DNA of 21,168 bases, taken from an uncultured Christensenellaceae bacterium (GTDB taxonomy: Bacteria; Bacillota; Clostridia; Christensenellales; Pumilibacteraceae). The translations under genes were made by a program, and so were the position numbers. This document shows, in pieces, positions 6,903 to 13,914 of this stretch (position 1 is the first letter of the stretch; the number at the start of each line of letters is the position of its first letter). The DNA is taken from contig CAJUNM010000028.1 of NCBI GenBank assembly GCA_910587805.1, forward strand, positions 1 through 21,168. Direction: 5' to 3'. Below the pieces are notes generated by a model, which was not told the DNA's origin, made no database searches, and worked only from the letters and a program-made list of their open reading frames with translations.

Positions 6903-8006
6903 ATGAAACACGGTATTAAAACTATCGCGGGGGCGGTGACCGCGGCAATATTCGCAGTCTTTGCGTTCGGATGCGCGCCGACGGGCATTTGGCGTATCAA
7001 ACAGATAACCGACGTCGTATCGCTTCACACCGAATTGCAAAAAGATTATCTCGCGGACGGGTACAACAATATAGCGGAGTATGCGAACGGCGTCGAAGAG
7101 CTGAGCCGCCCCGCGCCCGTTTTGCTCGAGTGGGAGTACGAGAACGCGAATGCGAAAAAATACGTTCTCGAAGTGTCGCGTTACGAAAATTTCGTTAAGC
7201 CGATAAAGATAGCTACAGCCGAGCCGCGCGCCGAGGTGTACAATCTCGAAACGGGCGCGGAATATTTTTGGCGTGTGCGCACGGGCAAAAGCGTTTCGCC
7301 GGTATCGAGTTTCACGACCGCCGCAGCAGCGCCGAGAAACTTGTACGTGGACGGCGTGACGAACGTGCGCGATCTCGGCGGTTGGAGCACTTGGGACGGA
7401 CAGACCGTAAAGCAGGGCATGATCATTCGCTGCGGCAGGCTCAATAAGAGCGAAACGCCCGAAGTGGAGATAGAGATCACGGACGACGGCATAGCCTTTA
7501 TGCGCGACGTGCTCGACGTGGCTACGGAGATAGATCTGCGCATGCCGGACGCGCACAATACCGAGACGGGCGGCATAACTCAAAGCCCGCTCGGCGCGGA
7601 CGTGAACTATATCAATATCCCTATGGAATGGGTTATGGGCAACAGCTTCGATTATTTGACGGACACGCAGTATTATCCCGCGATACGACGGTTTTTCGAG
7701 GTCGCGTCGAACATAAACAACTACCCGATTATATATCATTGCAATATCGGAACGGACAGAACGGGGTTGTATGCGTTCCTCATAAACGGACTGCTCGGCG
7801 TTACCGAACATGATCTGTACCGCGACTATCTGTTTTCCAACTTCGGAAACATCGGCGGAGCGCGATCGGTATCTAATATCAAGGCGTATGTGAACAAGAT
7901 AAAAGAATACGCCGGCGACACGTTCGATAAGCAGGTCGAAAACTGCTTGCTCGATATAGGCGTGGAGCAAGCGCATATCGACGCGGTAAAAAGGATAATG
8001 CTGTAA
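6903..8006 (+). CDS. Exported lipoprotein with CX5R tyrosine-phosphatase domain
   Basis: A 367-residue protein predicted to sit on the outer face of the membrane. A type II signal peptide is followed by the lipidated Cys C24 (AVFAFGC). Residues about 65-140 form a fibronectin-III-like domain (VLLEWEYENANAKKYVLEVS ... YFWRVRTG). The C-terminal part is a tyrosine phosphatase of the Y_phosphatase3/MptpB type: it starts with TNVRDLGGW and has the P-loop HCNIGTDRTG with nucleophile C280 and phosphate-binding R286. All the catalytic P-loop residues are present, so it is probably active on phosphotyrosine or phosphoinositides outside the cell. It is a single-gene unit with its own promoter and terminator. 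The substrate is unknown. Confidence 0.88.
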   Translation: MKHGIKTIAGAVTAAIFAVFAFGCAPTGIWRIKQITDVVSLHTELQKDYLADGYNNIAEYANGVEELSRPAPVLLEWEYENANAKKYVLEVSRYENFVKPIKIATAEPRAEVYNLETGAEYFWRVRTGKSVSPVSSFTTAAAAPRNLYVDGVTNVRDLGGWSTWDGQTVKQGMIIRCGRLNKSETPEVEIEITDDGIAFMRDVLDVATEIDLRMPDAHNTETGGITQSPLGADVNYINIPMEWVMGNSFDYLTDTQYYPAIRRFFEVASNINNYPIIYHCNIGTDRTGLYAFLINGLLGVTEHDLYRDYLFSNFGNIGGARSVSNIKAYVNKIKEYAGDTFDKQVENCLLDIGVEQAHIDAVKRIML

Positions 8007-8036
8007 GCAATAAAGAATTAAACGTTGCGATACGTT

Positions 8037-8066
8037 AAAAGCGGCTGTCAAACGACAGCCGCTTTT
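8037..8066. terminator. Bidirectional intrinsic terminator
   Basis: A 13-bp perfect stem (AAAAGCGGCTGTC and GACAGCCGCTTTT) with an AAAC loop lies between convergent genes. The T-tract works in both directions, and the minus-strand J-domain gene ends at 8070, three bases away. Confidence 0.9.
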
Positions 8067-8069
8067 ACG

Positions 8070-9566
8070 TTACTTGGTATCGAATATTTTGAGTCCGCGC
8101 AGTGAAGCTTGGCGGAACAATGCGTTGGCGATGGTCATATTTTTGCTAACGCCTTCGCCGTTGCGGTAACAAACGCCGAGATTGTACATGGCGGCGGGCA
8201 GTTTGGATTCAAACGCCTCGCGGAACCAATAAACCGCATGCGTAAAGTCGCGTTCGATCTTTTCGCCTTTGTAGTACAGTTCGCCGAGAACGTTTTGCGC
8301 TTCAGGTTCTCCCGCGAGCGCGAGCGCCGACAGTTCGTCGAAGTTTTTCCAGAACTCTCTGTCGGCAAGCTTATCGCGGTATTCTTTTTGCGCCGCTTGA
8401 TTTTTTTTGGCAAGCGCTTGCTCTTGTATTATTTTTTCTTCCGAAAAACCTATAGAAGTATTGTAATCGCGTCGCGACGCGGGGTTTTGAAGCGTGTTGT
8501 ATGCTTGCTTTACCTTATGTAATTCGTCGCGGCTGTGCTTGTCCGTATTTTTGGAATAAAGCTCGACAAGCTTTTCGTACGCCGCTTTAAGTTCTTCGTC
8601 GGTCGCCCATATCAAAACGCCGAGCGTACCGTAGAGCGTATTTTTGGCAAGCTTCATGTCCGACGACTGTTTTTTCGACCATTCTTTCGCGTGCGCGGCC
8701 ATTGACGCCAAAAACTTTTCGTCGGTGTATTGTTTGCGTCTGCGCTCCATTTGCTCGTTCATGTCTTTTATTTCGGCAGACATCATGTTGAGCGCTTTAT
8801 CGAGTTTTATAAATTGTTCGTTTAGTTCTTTGCGGCGCGTGTGCCACGTAAGCGACGTAGTGTCTTGAATAGTCGCGGCGACCCCGTCGTTCTTTTCCAA
8901 AGCGTCGCGCAGCGTCATTATTCGCAGTTTGGCGGATTCCACTTGTTTCGTTGCGGTAGTGTCCGTGTTGCCGAGACTCGAGAGGCGGCGCAGCCACGTC
9001 AACTGCGATTCGAGTTCCGTCACTTGATCGGTCTTGCGCGCGATCTCGCGGTCGCGGTCGAACAGTTCGGATTCGAGTTCGCGGCGGTCGTTTATGTACG
9101 ACTGCTCGCGGCGCTTGAGTTCGTTCATTTCGCCCGTCAGCTTGTTTATCGCCGTCGACAGCTTTTGAGCTTTTTCGTCGCCGCTCTTGAACCCCGCCGC
9201 ATATCCTTCTTTGTACGATTTGGAGGCAACGGCGTTGAGCACGGCGTTCGCATCCTTTTGCACTTGCGCCTCGTACTTCGCGTTTGCGCCTGCGGACGCA
9301 TTGGGGCGGTTATAGGCGGCTTGCGCGTTCGCTCGGGCTTGCGCCTGAGCGCGCTCGGCGCGGCATTTGCCGTCGTATTCGGCGCGCTTTTTCGGATCTA
9401 TGAGCACGTCGTATGCCTCGGTTATCTCGGCGAAACGCTTGGCGGCGGAATCGTTGCCGTGGTTCACGTCGGGATGATACATCTTGGCGAGCGAGCGGTA
9501 ATTCCGCTTTATCGCCTCGTCGGTCGCAGTCGACGTCAGATTGAGAGTTTTATAATAATCTTTCAT
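8070..9566 (-). CDS. J-domain protein with second degenerate J domain and Sel1 repeats
   Basis: A 498-residue co-chaperone-like protein. The N-terminal J domain (about residues 3-70) has the Hsp70-stimulating motif H31-P32-D33 in KMYHPDV and the RAEYDGK end. No Gly/Phe or zinc-finger region follows, so this is a class C (type III) J protein. Residues about 150-300 are predicted coiled coil. A second J-like domain lies around 308-372 (LYGTLGVL ... AYNTLQNPASRRDYN) but has LYSKNTDKH where HPD should be, so it cannot stimulate DnaK in the usual way. Two Sel1-type repeats close the protein (AQNVLGELYYKGEKI and AMYNLGVCYRNGEGV). The ATG at 9566 was chosen because a good promoter places the transcript start at about 9589, below the longer frame's GTG at 9593. 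Probable scaffold or adaptor for DnaK; clients unknown. Confidence 0.88.
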   Translation of the reverse strand: MKDYYKTLNLTSTATDEAIKRNYRSLAKMYHPDVNHGNDSAAKRFAEITEAYDVLIDPKKRAEYDGKCRAERAQAQARANAQAAYNRPNASAGANAKYEAQVQKDANAVLNAVASKSYKEGYAAGFKSGDEKAQKLSTAINKLTGEMNELKRREQSYINDRRELESELFDRDREIARKTDQVTELESQLTWLRRLSSLGNTDTTATKQVESAKLRIMTLRDALEKNDGVAATIQDTTSLTWHTRRKELNEQFIKLDKALNMMSAEIKDMNEQMERRRKQYTDEKFLASMAAHAKEWSKKQSSDMKLAKNTLYGTLGVLIWATDEELKAAYEKLVELYSKNTDKHSRDELHKVKQAYNTLQNPASRRDYNTSIGFSEEKIIQEQALAKKNQAAQKEYRDKLADREFWKNFDELSALALAGEPEAQNVLGELYYKGEKIERDFTHAVYWFREAFESKLPAAMYNLGVCYRNGEGVSKNMTIANALFRQASLRGLKIFDTK

Positions 9567-9595
9567 AATCACACTCGCAAAGCCTTTATACACAA

Positions 9596-9624
9596 ATTAT
9601 ACTATTTATGACGCAAATAGTCAA
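9596..9624 (-). promoter_or_regulatory. Sigma-A promoter of the J-domain gene
   Basis: On the minus strand, TTGACT (9624-9619), 17 bases and TATAAT (9601-9596). The expected start of transcription is about 9589, which supports translation from the ATG at 9566. Confidence 0.78.
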
Positions 9625-9849
9625 TCTTACGCACATAAAAAAGAAATTTTTGTGAGCGTGCGCGCCGCAGCCGCATAAAAAAAATAAAAAATTTTTCATT
9701 CCGGAAAAATTTGCGGCAGTTTTCGTATAGATATAAGTGTAACGCACTTCGAGCAAGGTCTTTACAAATGATTTTTACGGCGGCGTATCGATCTCGATCA
9801 CCGCATGGTTTTTATTCGATATTTCGGCGCACGGCGGAAAGCGCACTAA

Positions 9850-9893
9850 ATGCAAAGTAATGCAAAAGCACGCAAATAAAGCAATTTTTGCAT
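9850..9893. repeat. Four 10-bp-phased ATGCAAA-like repeats, candidate operator
   Basis: ATGCAAA at 9850 and 9860, ACGCAAA at 9870 and a weaker AGCAA at 9880 recur at exactly one helical turn. An inverted TGCAT follows at 9889-9893. The array ends seven bases before the -35 box of the signalling gene, the usual place for an activator or cooperative regulator. Confidence 0.5.
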
Positions 9894-9899
9894 AAACAC

Positions 9900-9928
9900 T
9901 TGTCAACCGAATAAAAGTGTGATATACT
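9900..9928 (+). promoter_or_regulatory. Sigma-A promoter of the REC/HD-GYP/GGDEF operon
   Basis: TTGTCA (9900-9905), 17 bases, TATACT (9923-9928). The 5' leader is about 58 bases, and AGAGG at 9985-9989 serves as SD for the ATG at 9994. Confidence 0.72.
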
Positions 9929-9993
9929 TACAAAGACAATGTCCTATCGCGTCGCAACGGCAACGGTAGTTTCGTCGTGCGAACAGAGGTGTT

Positions 9994-12045
9994 ATGAACG
10001 ATTCCAAAAAAACTATACTTGTAGTCGACGATTCCGAACTTAACCGCGCTCTGCTCGTGGATATGCTCGAAAGCGATTTCAAGATCATAGAGGCGCAGAA
10101 CGGGTTGGAGGCCATGGCGGCGCTCGTAGAGCACGAAATGGAGATCTCGCTCATGCTGTTGGATATCGTCATGCCCGAAATGGACGGGTTTGAAGTGCTC
10201 GCCATGATGAATAAGCAAGGGTATATCAAGACCATTCCCGTCATTATGATCTCCGCCGAGAGCGGCGGATCGGTCATAGACCGCGCTTACGATCTCGGCG
10301 CTATAGATTACATAAACCGACCGTTCGACGAGCGAACGGTCAAGCACCGCGTTATGAGCAACTTCGTGCTCACGCTCAAGCAAAAAGAACTGTCGGAAAT
10401 GCTTTCCGAGCAGATATACGAAAAAGAAAAAAACAACAGTCTCATGATAGAGATACTGTCGCACATAGTCGAGTTTCGGAACGGCGAGAGCGGCTTGCAT
10501 GTTTTGCACGTGCACACGATCACCGATTTCGTACTCAAAGCGATAGTCAAAAAAACCAACAAGTACGGGCTTACGCCCAAAGATATACGGCTTATAGACA
10601 ATGCGTCGGCTCTGCACGATATCGGCAAGATCTCCGTGCCGAGCGAAGTTTTGAACAAGCCCGGCAGGTTCACGCCCGAGGAGTTTGAAATAATGAAGCG
10701 GCACACCGTCGAGGGCGCGAACATGCTCGACAATCTGCCGTTTCATAAGGACGAGGCGCTTGTTAAATATGCGTACCAAATTTGCCGTTGGCATCACGAG
10801 CGGTACGACGGCAGAGGCTATCCCGACGGGCTTAAGGGCGACGAGATACCCATCGCCGCGCAGGCGGTGTCGCTTGCCGACGTTTACGACGCGCTCACGA
10901 GCGAGCGCATTTATAAGCCCGCGCTGTCGCACGAGCGCGCTATCGAAATGATACTTAACAACGAGTGCGGAGTATTTAACCCGCTGCTCTTGGAATGTTT
11001 GAAAGATATAGCGCCCACGCTCAAGAAAGAACTCGAGGTAATATCGTTCGGATGCGCGTCGGAGGACAGTATCGACGAGTCGGTGCGTCAGATCATGCGA
11101 ACGGACGGCAACGAGATTTCGAGCCGCACGCTCAATCTTATCGAGCGCGAGCGATTGAAGTTCAAATATCTCGCGGATATATCGGGCGAGATCACTTTCG
11201 AGTATATAGCCGCGCCCGAAATGCTCAAGCTGTCCGATTGGGGCGCGGACGTATTGGGCGTGCCGTCGAATATCCTCGACCCGCTCAATAACAAGAAATG
11301 GTGCGGTATATTTCGCCGCGACGACTTTGACGATTTCATAAAGCGCATTCACGCGACTACGCCCGAGCACCCCGTTGCGACCGCCAAATACAAGCTTGTC
11401 ATATCCGGCGAGGAACGGTGGAACAAAGTGATCGCAAAGGTCATGTTCGGCGGCGACACCGAAGCGCCCGAATTCGAGGGCGCGATATGCAAAATCACAG
11501 ACATCAACGACGAGGTGATCACGCTTGCCAATCTCGAGGAAAAAGCGGAGCGCGATCAGCTTACGGGCTTGTTCAACAGGGAAGCCGCGCGCGTGCGCAT
11601 ATCAAAGCTTCTGACCGAAAGCAACGGGAAAAAGTACGCGTTGGCGTTTTTGGATTTTGACGATTTCAAACAGGCAAACGACAGGCACGGGCACCAGTTC
11701 GGCGACGAAACGCTTATAGAGTTTGCGCGTCGCATACGCGCCAATATCCGTGCCAACGATATCGCGGCTCGCGTCGGCGGCGACGAATTTATAATATTCA
11801 TGGAATATAAGGACAACGTCGAGGCTCAGGTTGCGCGTATACATAAGCGCATGACAGGCGACTTCAAGGGCTTTTATATCGGTATCAGTATGGGCGTGGT
11901 TTGCGCCGACGAAAACTGTATCGATTTCGACGAGCTTTATCACAAGGCGGACGTTGCCGCGTATTCGGTAAAGCGCGCTACTAAAAACGCATATAAGATA
12001 TATAACGATTCTTTGTCCGAACTGCTCGGCGACGACGGGGAATAG
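9994..12045 (+). CDS. Response regulator with HD-GYP, PAS-like and GGDEF domains
   Basis: A 683-residue cytosolic signalling protein that carries both a diguanylate cyclase and a cyclic-di-GMP phosphodiesterase domain. Residues 5-120 are a receiver domain with acidic D12 and D13, phospho-acceptor D57 (LLDIVMPEMDG) and S87. The usual switch Lys is Arg at 109 (YINRPF). Residues about 150-345 are HD-GYP: H208-D209 in ALHDIGK, then HHERYDGRGYP with G275-Y276-P277, all metal-binding motifs intact. A PAS-like segment spans roughly 385-510. The GGDEF domain has an intact GGDEF at 595-599 and an inhibitory RxxD site (R586-A-N-D589) five residues before it. An HPt gene follows after 10 bases, suggesting phosphorelay input. 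Which activity dominates cannot be told from sequence. Confidence 0.93.
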   Translation: MNDSKKTILVVDDSELNRALLVDMLESDFKIIEAQNGLEAMAALVEHEMEISLMLLDIVMPEMDGFEVLAMMNKQGYIKTIPVIMISAESGGSVIDRAYDLGAIDYINRPFDERTVKHRVMSNFVLTLKQKELSEMLSEQIYEKEKNNSLMIEILSHIVEFRNGESGLHVLHVHTITDFVLKAIVKKTNKYGLTPKDIRLIDNASALHDIGKISVPSEVLNKPGRFTPEEFEIMKRHTVEGANMLDNLPFHKDEALVKYAYQICRWHHERYDGRGYPDGLKGDEIPIAAQAVSLADVYDALTSERIYKPALSHERAIEMILNNECGVFNPLLLECLKDIAPTLKKELEVISFGCASEDSIDESVRQIMRTDGNEISSRTLNLIERERLKFKYLADISGEITFEYIAAPEMLKLSDWGADVLGVPSNILDPLNNKKWCGIFRRDDFDDFIKRIHATTPEHPVATAKYKLVISGEERWNKVIAKVMFGGDTEAPEFEGAICKITDINDEVITLANLEEKAERDQLTGLFNREAARVRISKLLTESNGKKYALAFLDFDDFKQANDRHGHQFGDETLIEFARRIRANIRANDIAARVGGDEFIIFMEYKDNVEAQVARIHKRMTGDFKGFYIGISMGVVCADENCIDFDELYHKADVAAYSVKRATKNAYKIYNDSLSELLGDDGE

Positions 12046-12055
12046 GGAGGGGTTT

Positions 12056-12412
12056 ATGACCGTAAAAGAGTGTTACGACGCCATGGGCGGCAATTACGAC
12101 GAGGTTTTGAGCAGACTGCGCGACGATACGCGCATCGCCAAGTTTTTGGGCAAGATCTTAGCCGATCCGAGTTACGAGCTGCTCGTGACCTCGATTGCAA
12201 ACAATAATGCGGAAGACGCATTTCGCGCCGCGCATACAATAAAAGGCATTTGCTTGAATCTTGCGGTCACCAAACTGTACGGCTCGTCCAACGCGCTCAC
12301 CGAAGCGCTCAGAGGCAAGTCGGAGATAACGGACGAGGCGCACAAGCTTCTCGAAGCCGTAACGAACGATTACAACGCGACTATAGACAGCATCAAAAGT
12401 TTGCAAGCGTGA
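12056..12412 (+). CDS. HPt (histidine phosphotransfer) domain protein
   Basis: A stand-alone HPt protein of 118 residues that would carry a phosphoryl group between histidine kinases and receiver domains. The phospho-accepting site is H60 in AAHTIKGICLNL, which matches the HxxKG core, and the rest is helical (the four-helix bundle). The SD GGGAGG lies between the two genes (10-base gap), so it is co-transcribed with the REC/HD-GYP/GGDEF gene. The obvious partner is that protein's receiver domain. No histidine kinase is encoded in the window, so the relay's input must come from elsewhere. Confidence 0.87.
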   Translation: MTVKECYDAMGGNYDEVLSRLRDDTRIAKFLGKILADPSYELLVTSIANNNAEDAFRAAHTIKGICLNLAVTKLYGSSNALTEALRGKSEITDEAHKLLEAVTNDYNATIDSIKSLQA

Positions 12413-12491
12413 TCGAACCAATGACAGTCATATTTCGGCAGGTCCGATAAATGATATAAAACACAGAATATAATTTCGGGAGGATTTATCC

Positions 12492-12719
12492 GTGTCTAAG
12501 AAAAGCGATCTTAAAAAAGCGATAGCAGAGAGCGAAAAGGAGATCGAGGAGCTTGAAAAAAAGCGCACGCGTTCGCAAAGCGCGCTTCTCGAAGCTTTGC
12601 TCAACAATACCACGCCGAAGGAAACCGACAGAGAATACTTTAAAGTATTCACTTCGCTTATAGAGCTTGAGCGCGCCAACTTGAGAAAACTCACAGAGGA
12701 ACTCAACAGCCTCGATTGA
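12492..12719 (+). CDS. Small coiled-coil protein
   Basis: A 75-residue, highly charged protein, starting with GTG after a good SD (GGGAGGA, seven bases upstream). Two helical stretches (LKKAIAESEKEIEELEKKR and FTSLIELERANLRKLTEEL) with heptad-like spacing suggest an antiparallel coiled coil or a dimer. No family is recognised. It lies 79 bases after the HPt gene with no terminator between them and may be the third gene of that operon. A partner or spacer role is inference only. Confidence 0.65.
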   Translation: MSKKSDLKKAIAESEKEIEELEKKRTRSQSALLEALLNNTTPKETDREYFKVFTSLIELERANLRKLTEELNSLD

Positions 12720-12747
12720 GTGTTTTGCGTCGCCATAAATTGCACTT

Positions 12748-12770
12748 AATACCCTACGGGTATTATTTTG
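12748..12770 (+). terminator. Weak intrinsic terminator
   Basis: AATACCC-TAC-GGGTATT is followed by ATTTTG, 29 bases after the small coiled-coil gene. The 7-bp stem is weak, and a second hairpin lies just downstream. Confidence 0.5.
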
Positions 12771-12796
12771 CGTTCCGCGATTTTTTTATGTTTGCA

Positions 12797-12834
12797 AAGA
12801 ACACGCTCCAATAATATCGTGCGTGTTCTTTTAT
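12797..12834. terminator. Intrinsic terminator between convergent genes
   Basis: AAGAACACGC (12797-12806) pairs with GCGTGTTCTT (12821-12830) around a 14-base loop and is followed by TTAT. It can also serve the minus-strand acetyltransferase gene that ends at 12849. Confidence 0.65.
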
Positions 12835-12848
12835 ATATTAAGCCTATA

Positions 12849-13607
12849 TTATATAGTTTCCGATTTTTCTATGAGCCGAGCGAACTTGTTTTCGTTGAGT
12901 ATCTCGTTTGATATATACTTGCCGTTGCGGAATACCGCATAATTCGTCCAAGCCATAGGTGCGTTTTGCGCTTTTTCCTTGCTGTCGATAAATACGCTCG
13001 CGAAAGGAATGCCGTTTGCTCTTGCGTACTCTTCCGCAATCGGAACGTATTTCGCAGTAAACGGGCAGCCGTGAGTATAGTACACTACAAACCCGCTTTT
13101 ATCTATGTGCGGCATCTTGGCGCACGCCTTGAACTTCGGCACGGGCGCGTTTTCGTCAAACGGCAAATACAGCAGGGTAAAGAACGGTTCGGCGGTGTCG
13201 GCAAGCTTAAAACCCTTGTATGAAAGATGTTTCGGGTCGGATAAAAACGCTTGCTTTTTTCCCGACGAAATGACTGTTATGCCGAGCTTGCCTTTATCTT
13301 TCGCGTCGGAAATGCAAGAAGAAAGCAAATCGTTTGCATAACCGTGACCTTTGAACGAGCCGGATACCCAAAAGCAATCGATATGCATATAACCGTCTGC
13401 CTCGATAGGCGCCCAAGCGTTTTCCGCGGGGATGTATTCGATAAAGCATTTTCCGCGTTCTTTCGATTTCAAAAATACAAGCCCGTCTTTTAATCTTTCG
13501 GCAAGCCAAGCCTTTTTACTCGCTACTTGAACGTCATTGTTGTTCGATATGGCGCAGCAAATATGTTCGTCGGCTAAATTCTCGCTTGTCAGTTTTACGT
13601 ATTCCAT
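12849..13607 (-). CDS. GNAT acetyltransferase with YoaP C-terminal domain
   Basis: A 252-residue two-domain protein of the YoaP type. The N-terminal half is a GNAT N-acetyltransferase whose acetyl-CoA loop is at about 85-91 (FKGHGYA). The C-terminal part from about 155 is the YoaP domain, a thioredoxin-like fold with THGCPFTAKY (C181) and FRNGKYISNEILNENKF. It has a single Cys at the thioredoxin-type position, not CXXC, so classical disulfide exchange is unlikely. The ATG at 13607 follows GAGG at a usable distance, and a promoter lies just upstream. The acetyl acceptor is unknown; GNAT proteins with this architecture are common in Clostridia and Bacillus. Confidence 0.85.
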   Translation of the reverse strand: MEYVKLTSENLADEHICCAISNNNDVQVASKKAWLAERLKDGLVFLKSKERGKCFIEYIPAENAWAPIEADGYMHIDCFWVSGSFKGHGYANDLLSSCISDAKDKGKLGITVISSGKKQAFLSDPKHLSYKGFKLADTAEPFFTLLYLPFDENAPVPKFKACAKMPHIDKSGFVVYYTHGCPFTAKYVPIAEEYARANGIPFASVFIDSKEKAQNAPMAWTNYAVFRNGKYISNEILNENKFARLIEKSETI

Positions 13608-13625
13608 GATATACCTCGCTCATTT

Positions 13626-13654
13626 ATTATATCACCGATGCAACGGCGCGGCAA
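13626..13654 (-). promoter_or_regulatory. Probable promoter of the YoaP-type gene
   Basis: On the minus strand, TTGCCG (13654-13649), 17 bases and a consensus TATAAT (13631-13626). This gives a short leader before the ATG at 13607. Confidence 0.6.
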
Positions 13655-13811
13655 GCTTATTCAAGGTGTATATTTCGACAAAATACGTAGCGAAAATTAC
13701 GAACGAAAAGTAATGTATCGATCATATTATAGATATGGTTTTTGCTCGGCGAGAGTAATATTACCATGCTATTATGGTTTTGTAATCAACAGCCCAACCG
13801 CGTTAAAACTG

Positions 13812-13840
13812 TTGACAAAAGCGATCAAATTGAGTATATT
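13812..13840 (+). promoter_or_regulatory. Sigma-A promoter of the transglutaminase-like gene
   Basis: TTGACA (13812-13817), 17 bases, TATATT (13835-13840). A leader of about 65 bases leads to AGGAGGT at 13904-13910. Confidence 0.8.
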
Positions 13841-13914
13841 GTATTCTCGGCGTCGGCAAGCTCGGTAAACGGAGTTGAATACATGCGGCGTCGCAAATCA
13901 TGCAGGAGGTTTTC

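Larger units (their letters stand above)
9567..9993. other. 427-base divergent intergenic region
   Basis: No protein gene is seen here. It holds the promoter of the J-domain gene on the left and the promoter of the signalling gene on the right. Between them are an AT-rich nested hairpin (CCGCA 9671-9675 with TGCGG 9712-9716, enclosing AAATTTTTC 9689-9697 with GAAAAATTT 9704-9712) and a row of ATGCAAA-type repeats at 9850-9893. The middle part (about 9720-9840) shows no further structure. Confidence 0.7.
13608..13914. other. Intergenic region between YoaP and transglutaminase genes
   Basis: It holds two outward-facing promoters. An AT-rich centre includes the palindrome GTAATATTAC and a hairpin ACCAT-gctatt-ATGGT near 13757-13782. 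No convincing gene is present: a 76-codon frame from 13638 lacks an SD and has atypical composition. Confidence 0.6.

Noticed and set aside
6792..8051. Long minus-strand open frame (419 codons) opposite the phosphatase gene
   Set aside because: It mirrors a plus-strand gene with promoter, SD, lipobox and catalytic motif. Its translation is Arg/His/Tyr-rich without any recognised domain, as expected from antisense reading of biased codons.
9928..11370. Long minus-strand open frame (480 codons) opposite the REC/HD-GYP gene
   Set aside because: Shadow of a gene whose receiver and HD-GYP motifs are intact on the plus strand. No SD or motif supports the reverse frame.
13638..13868. 76-codon open frame between YoaP and the transglutaminase gene
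   Set aside because: It has no SD, overlaps both promoters and has random-looking composition.
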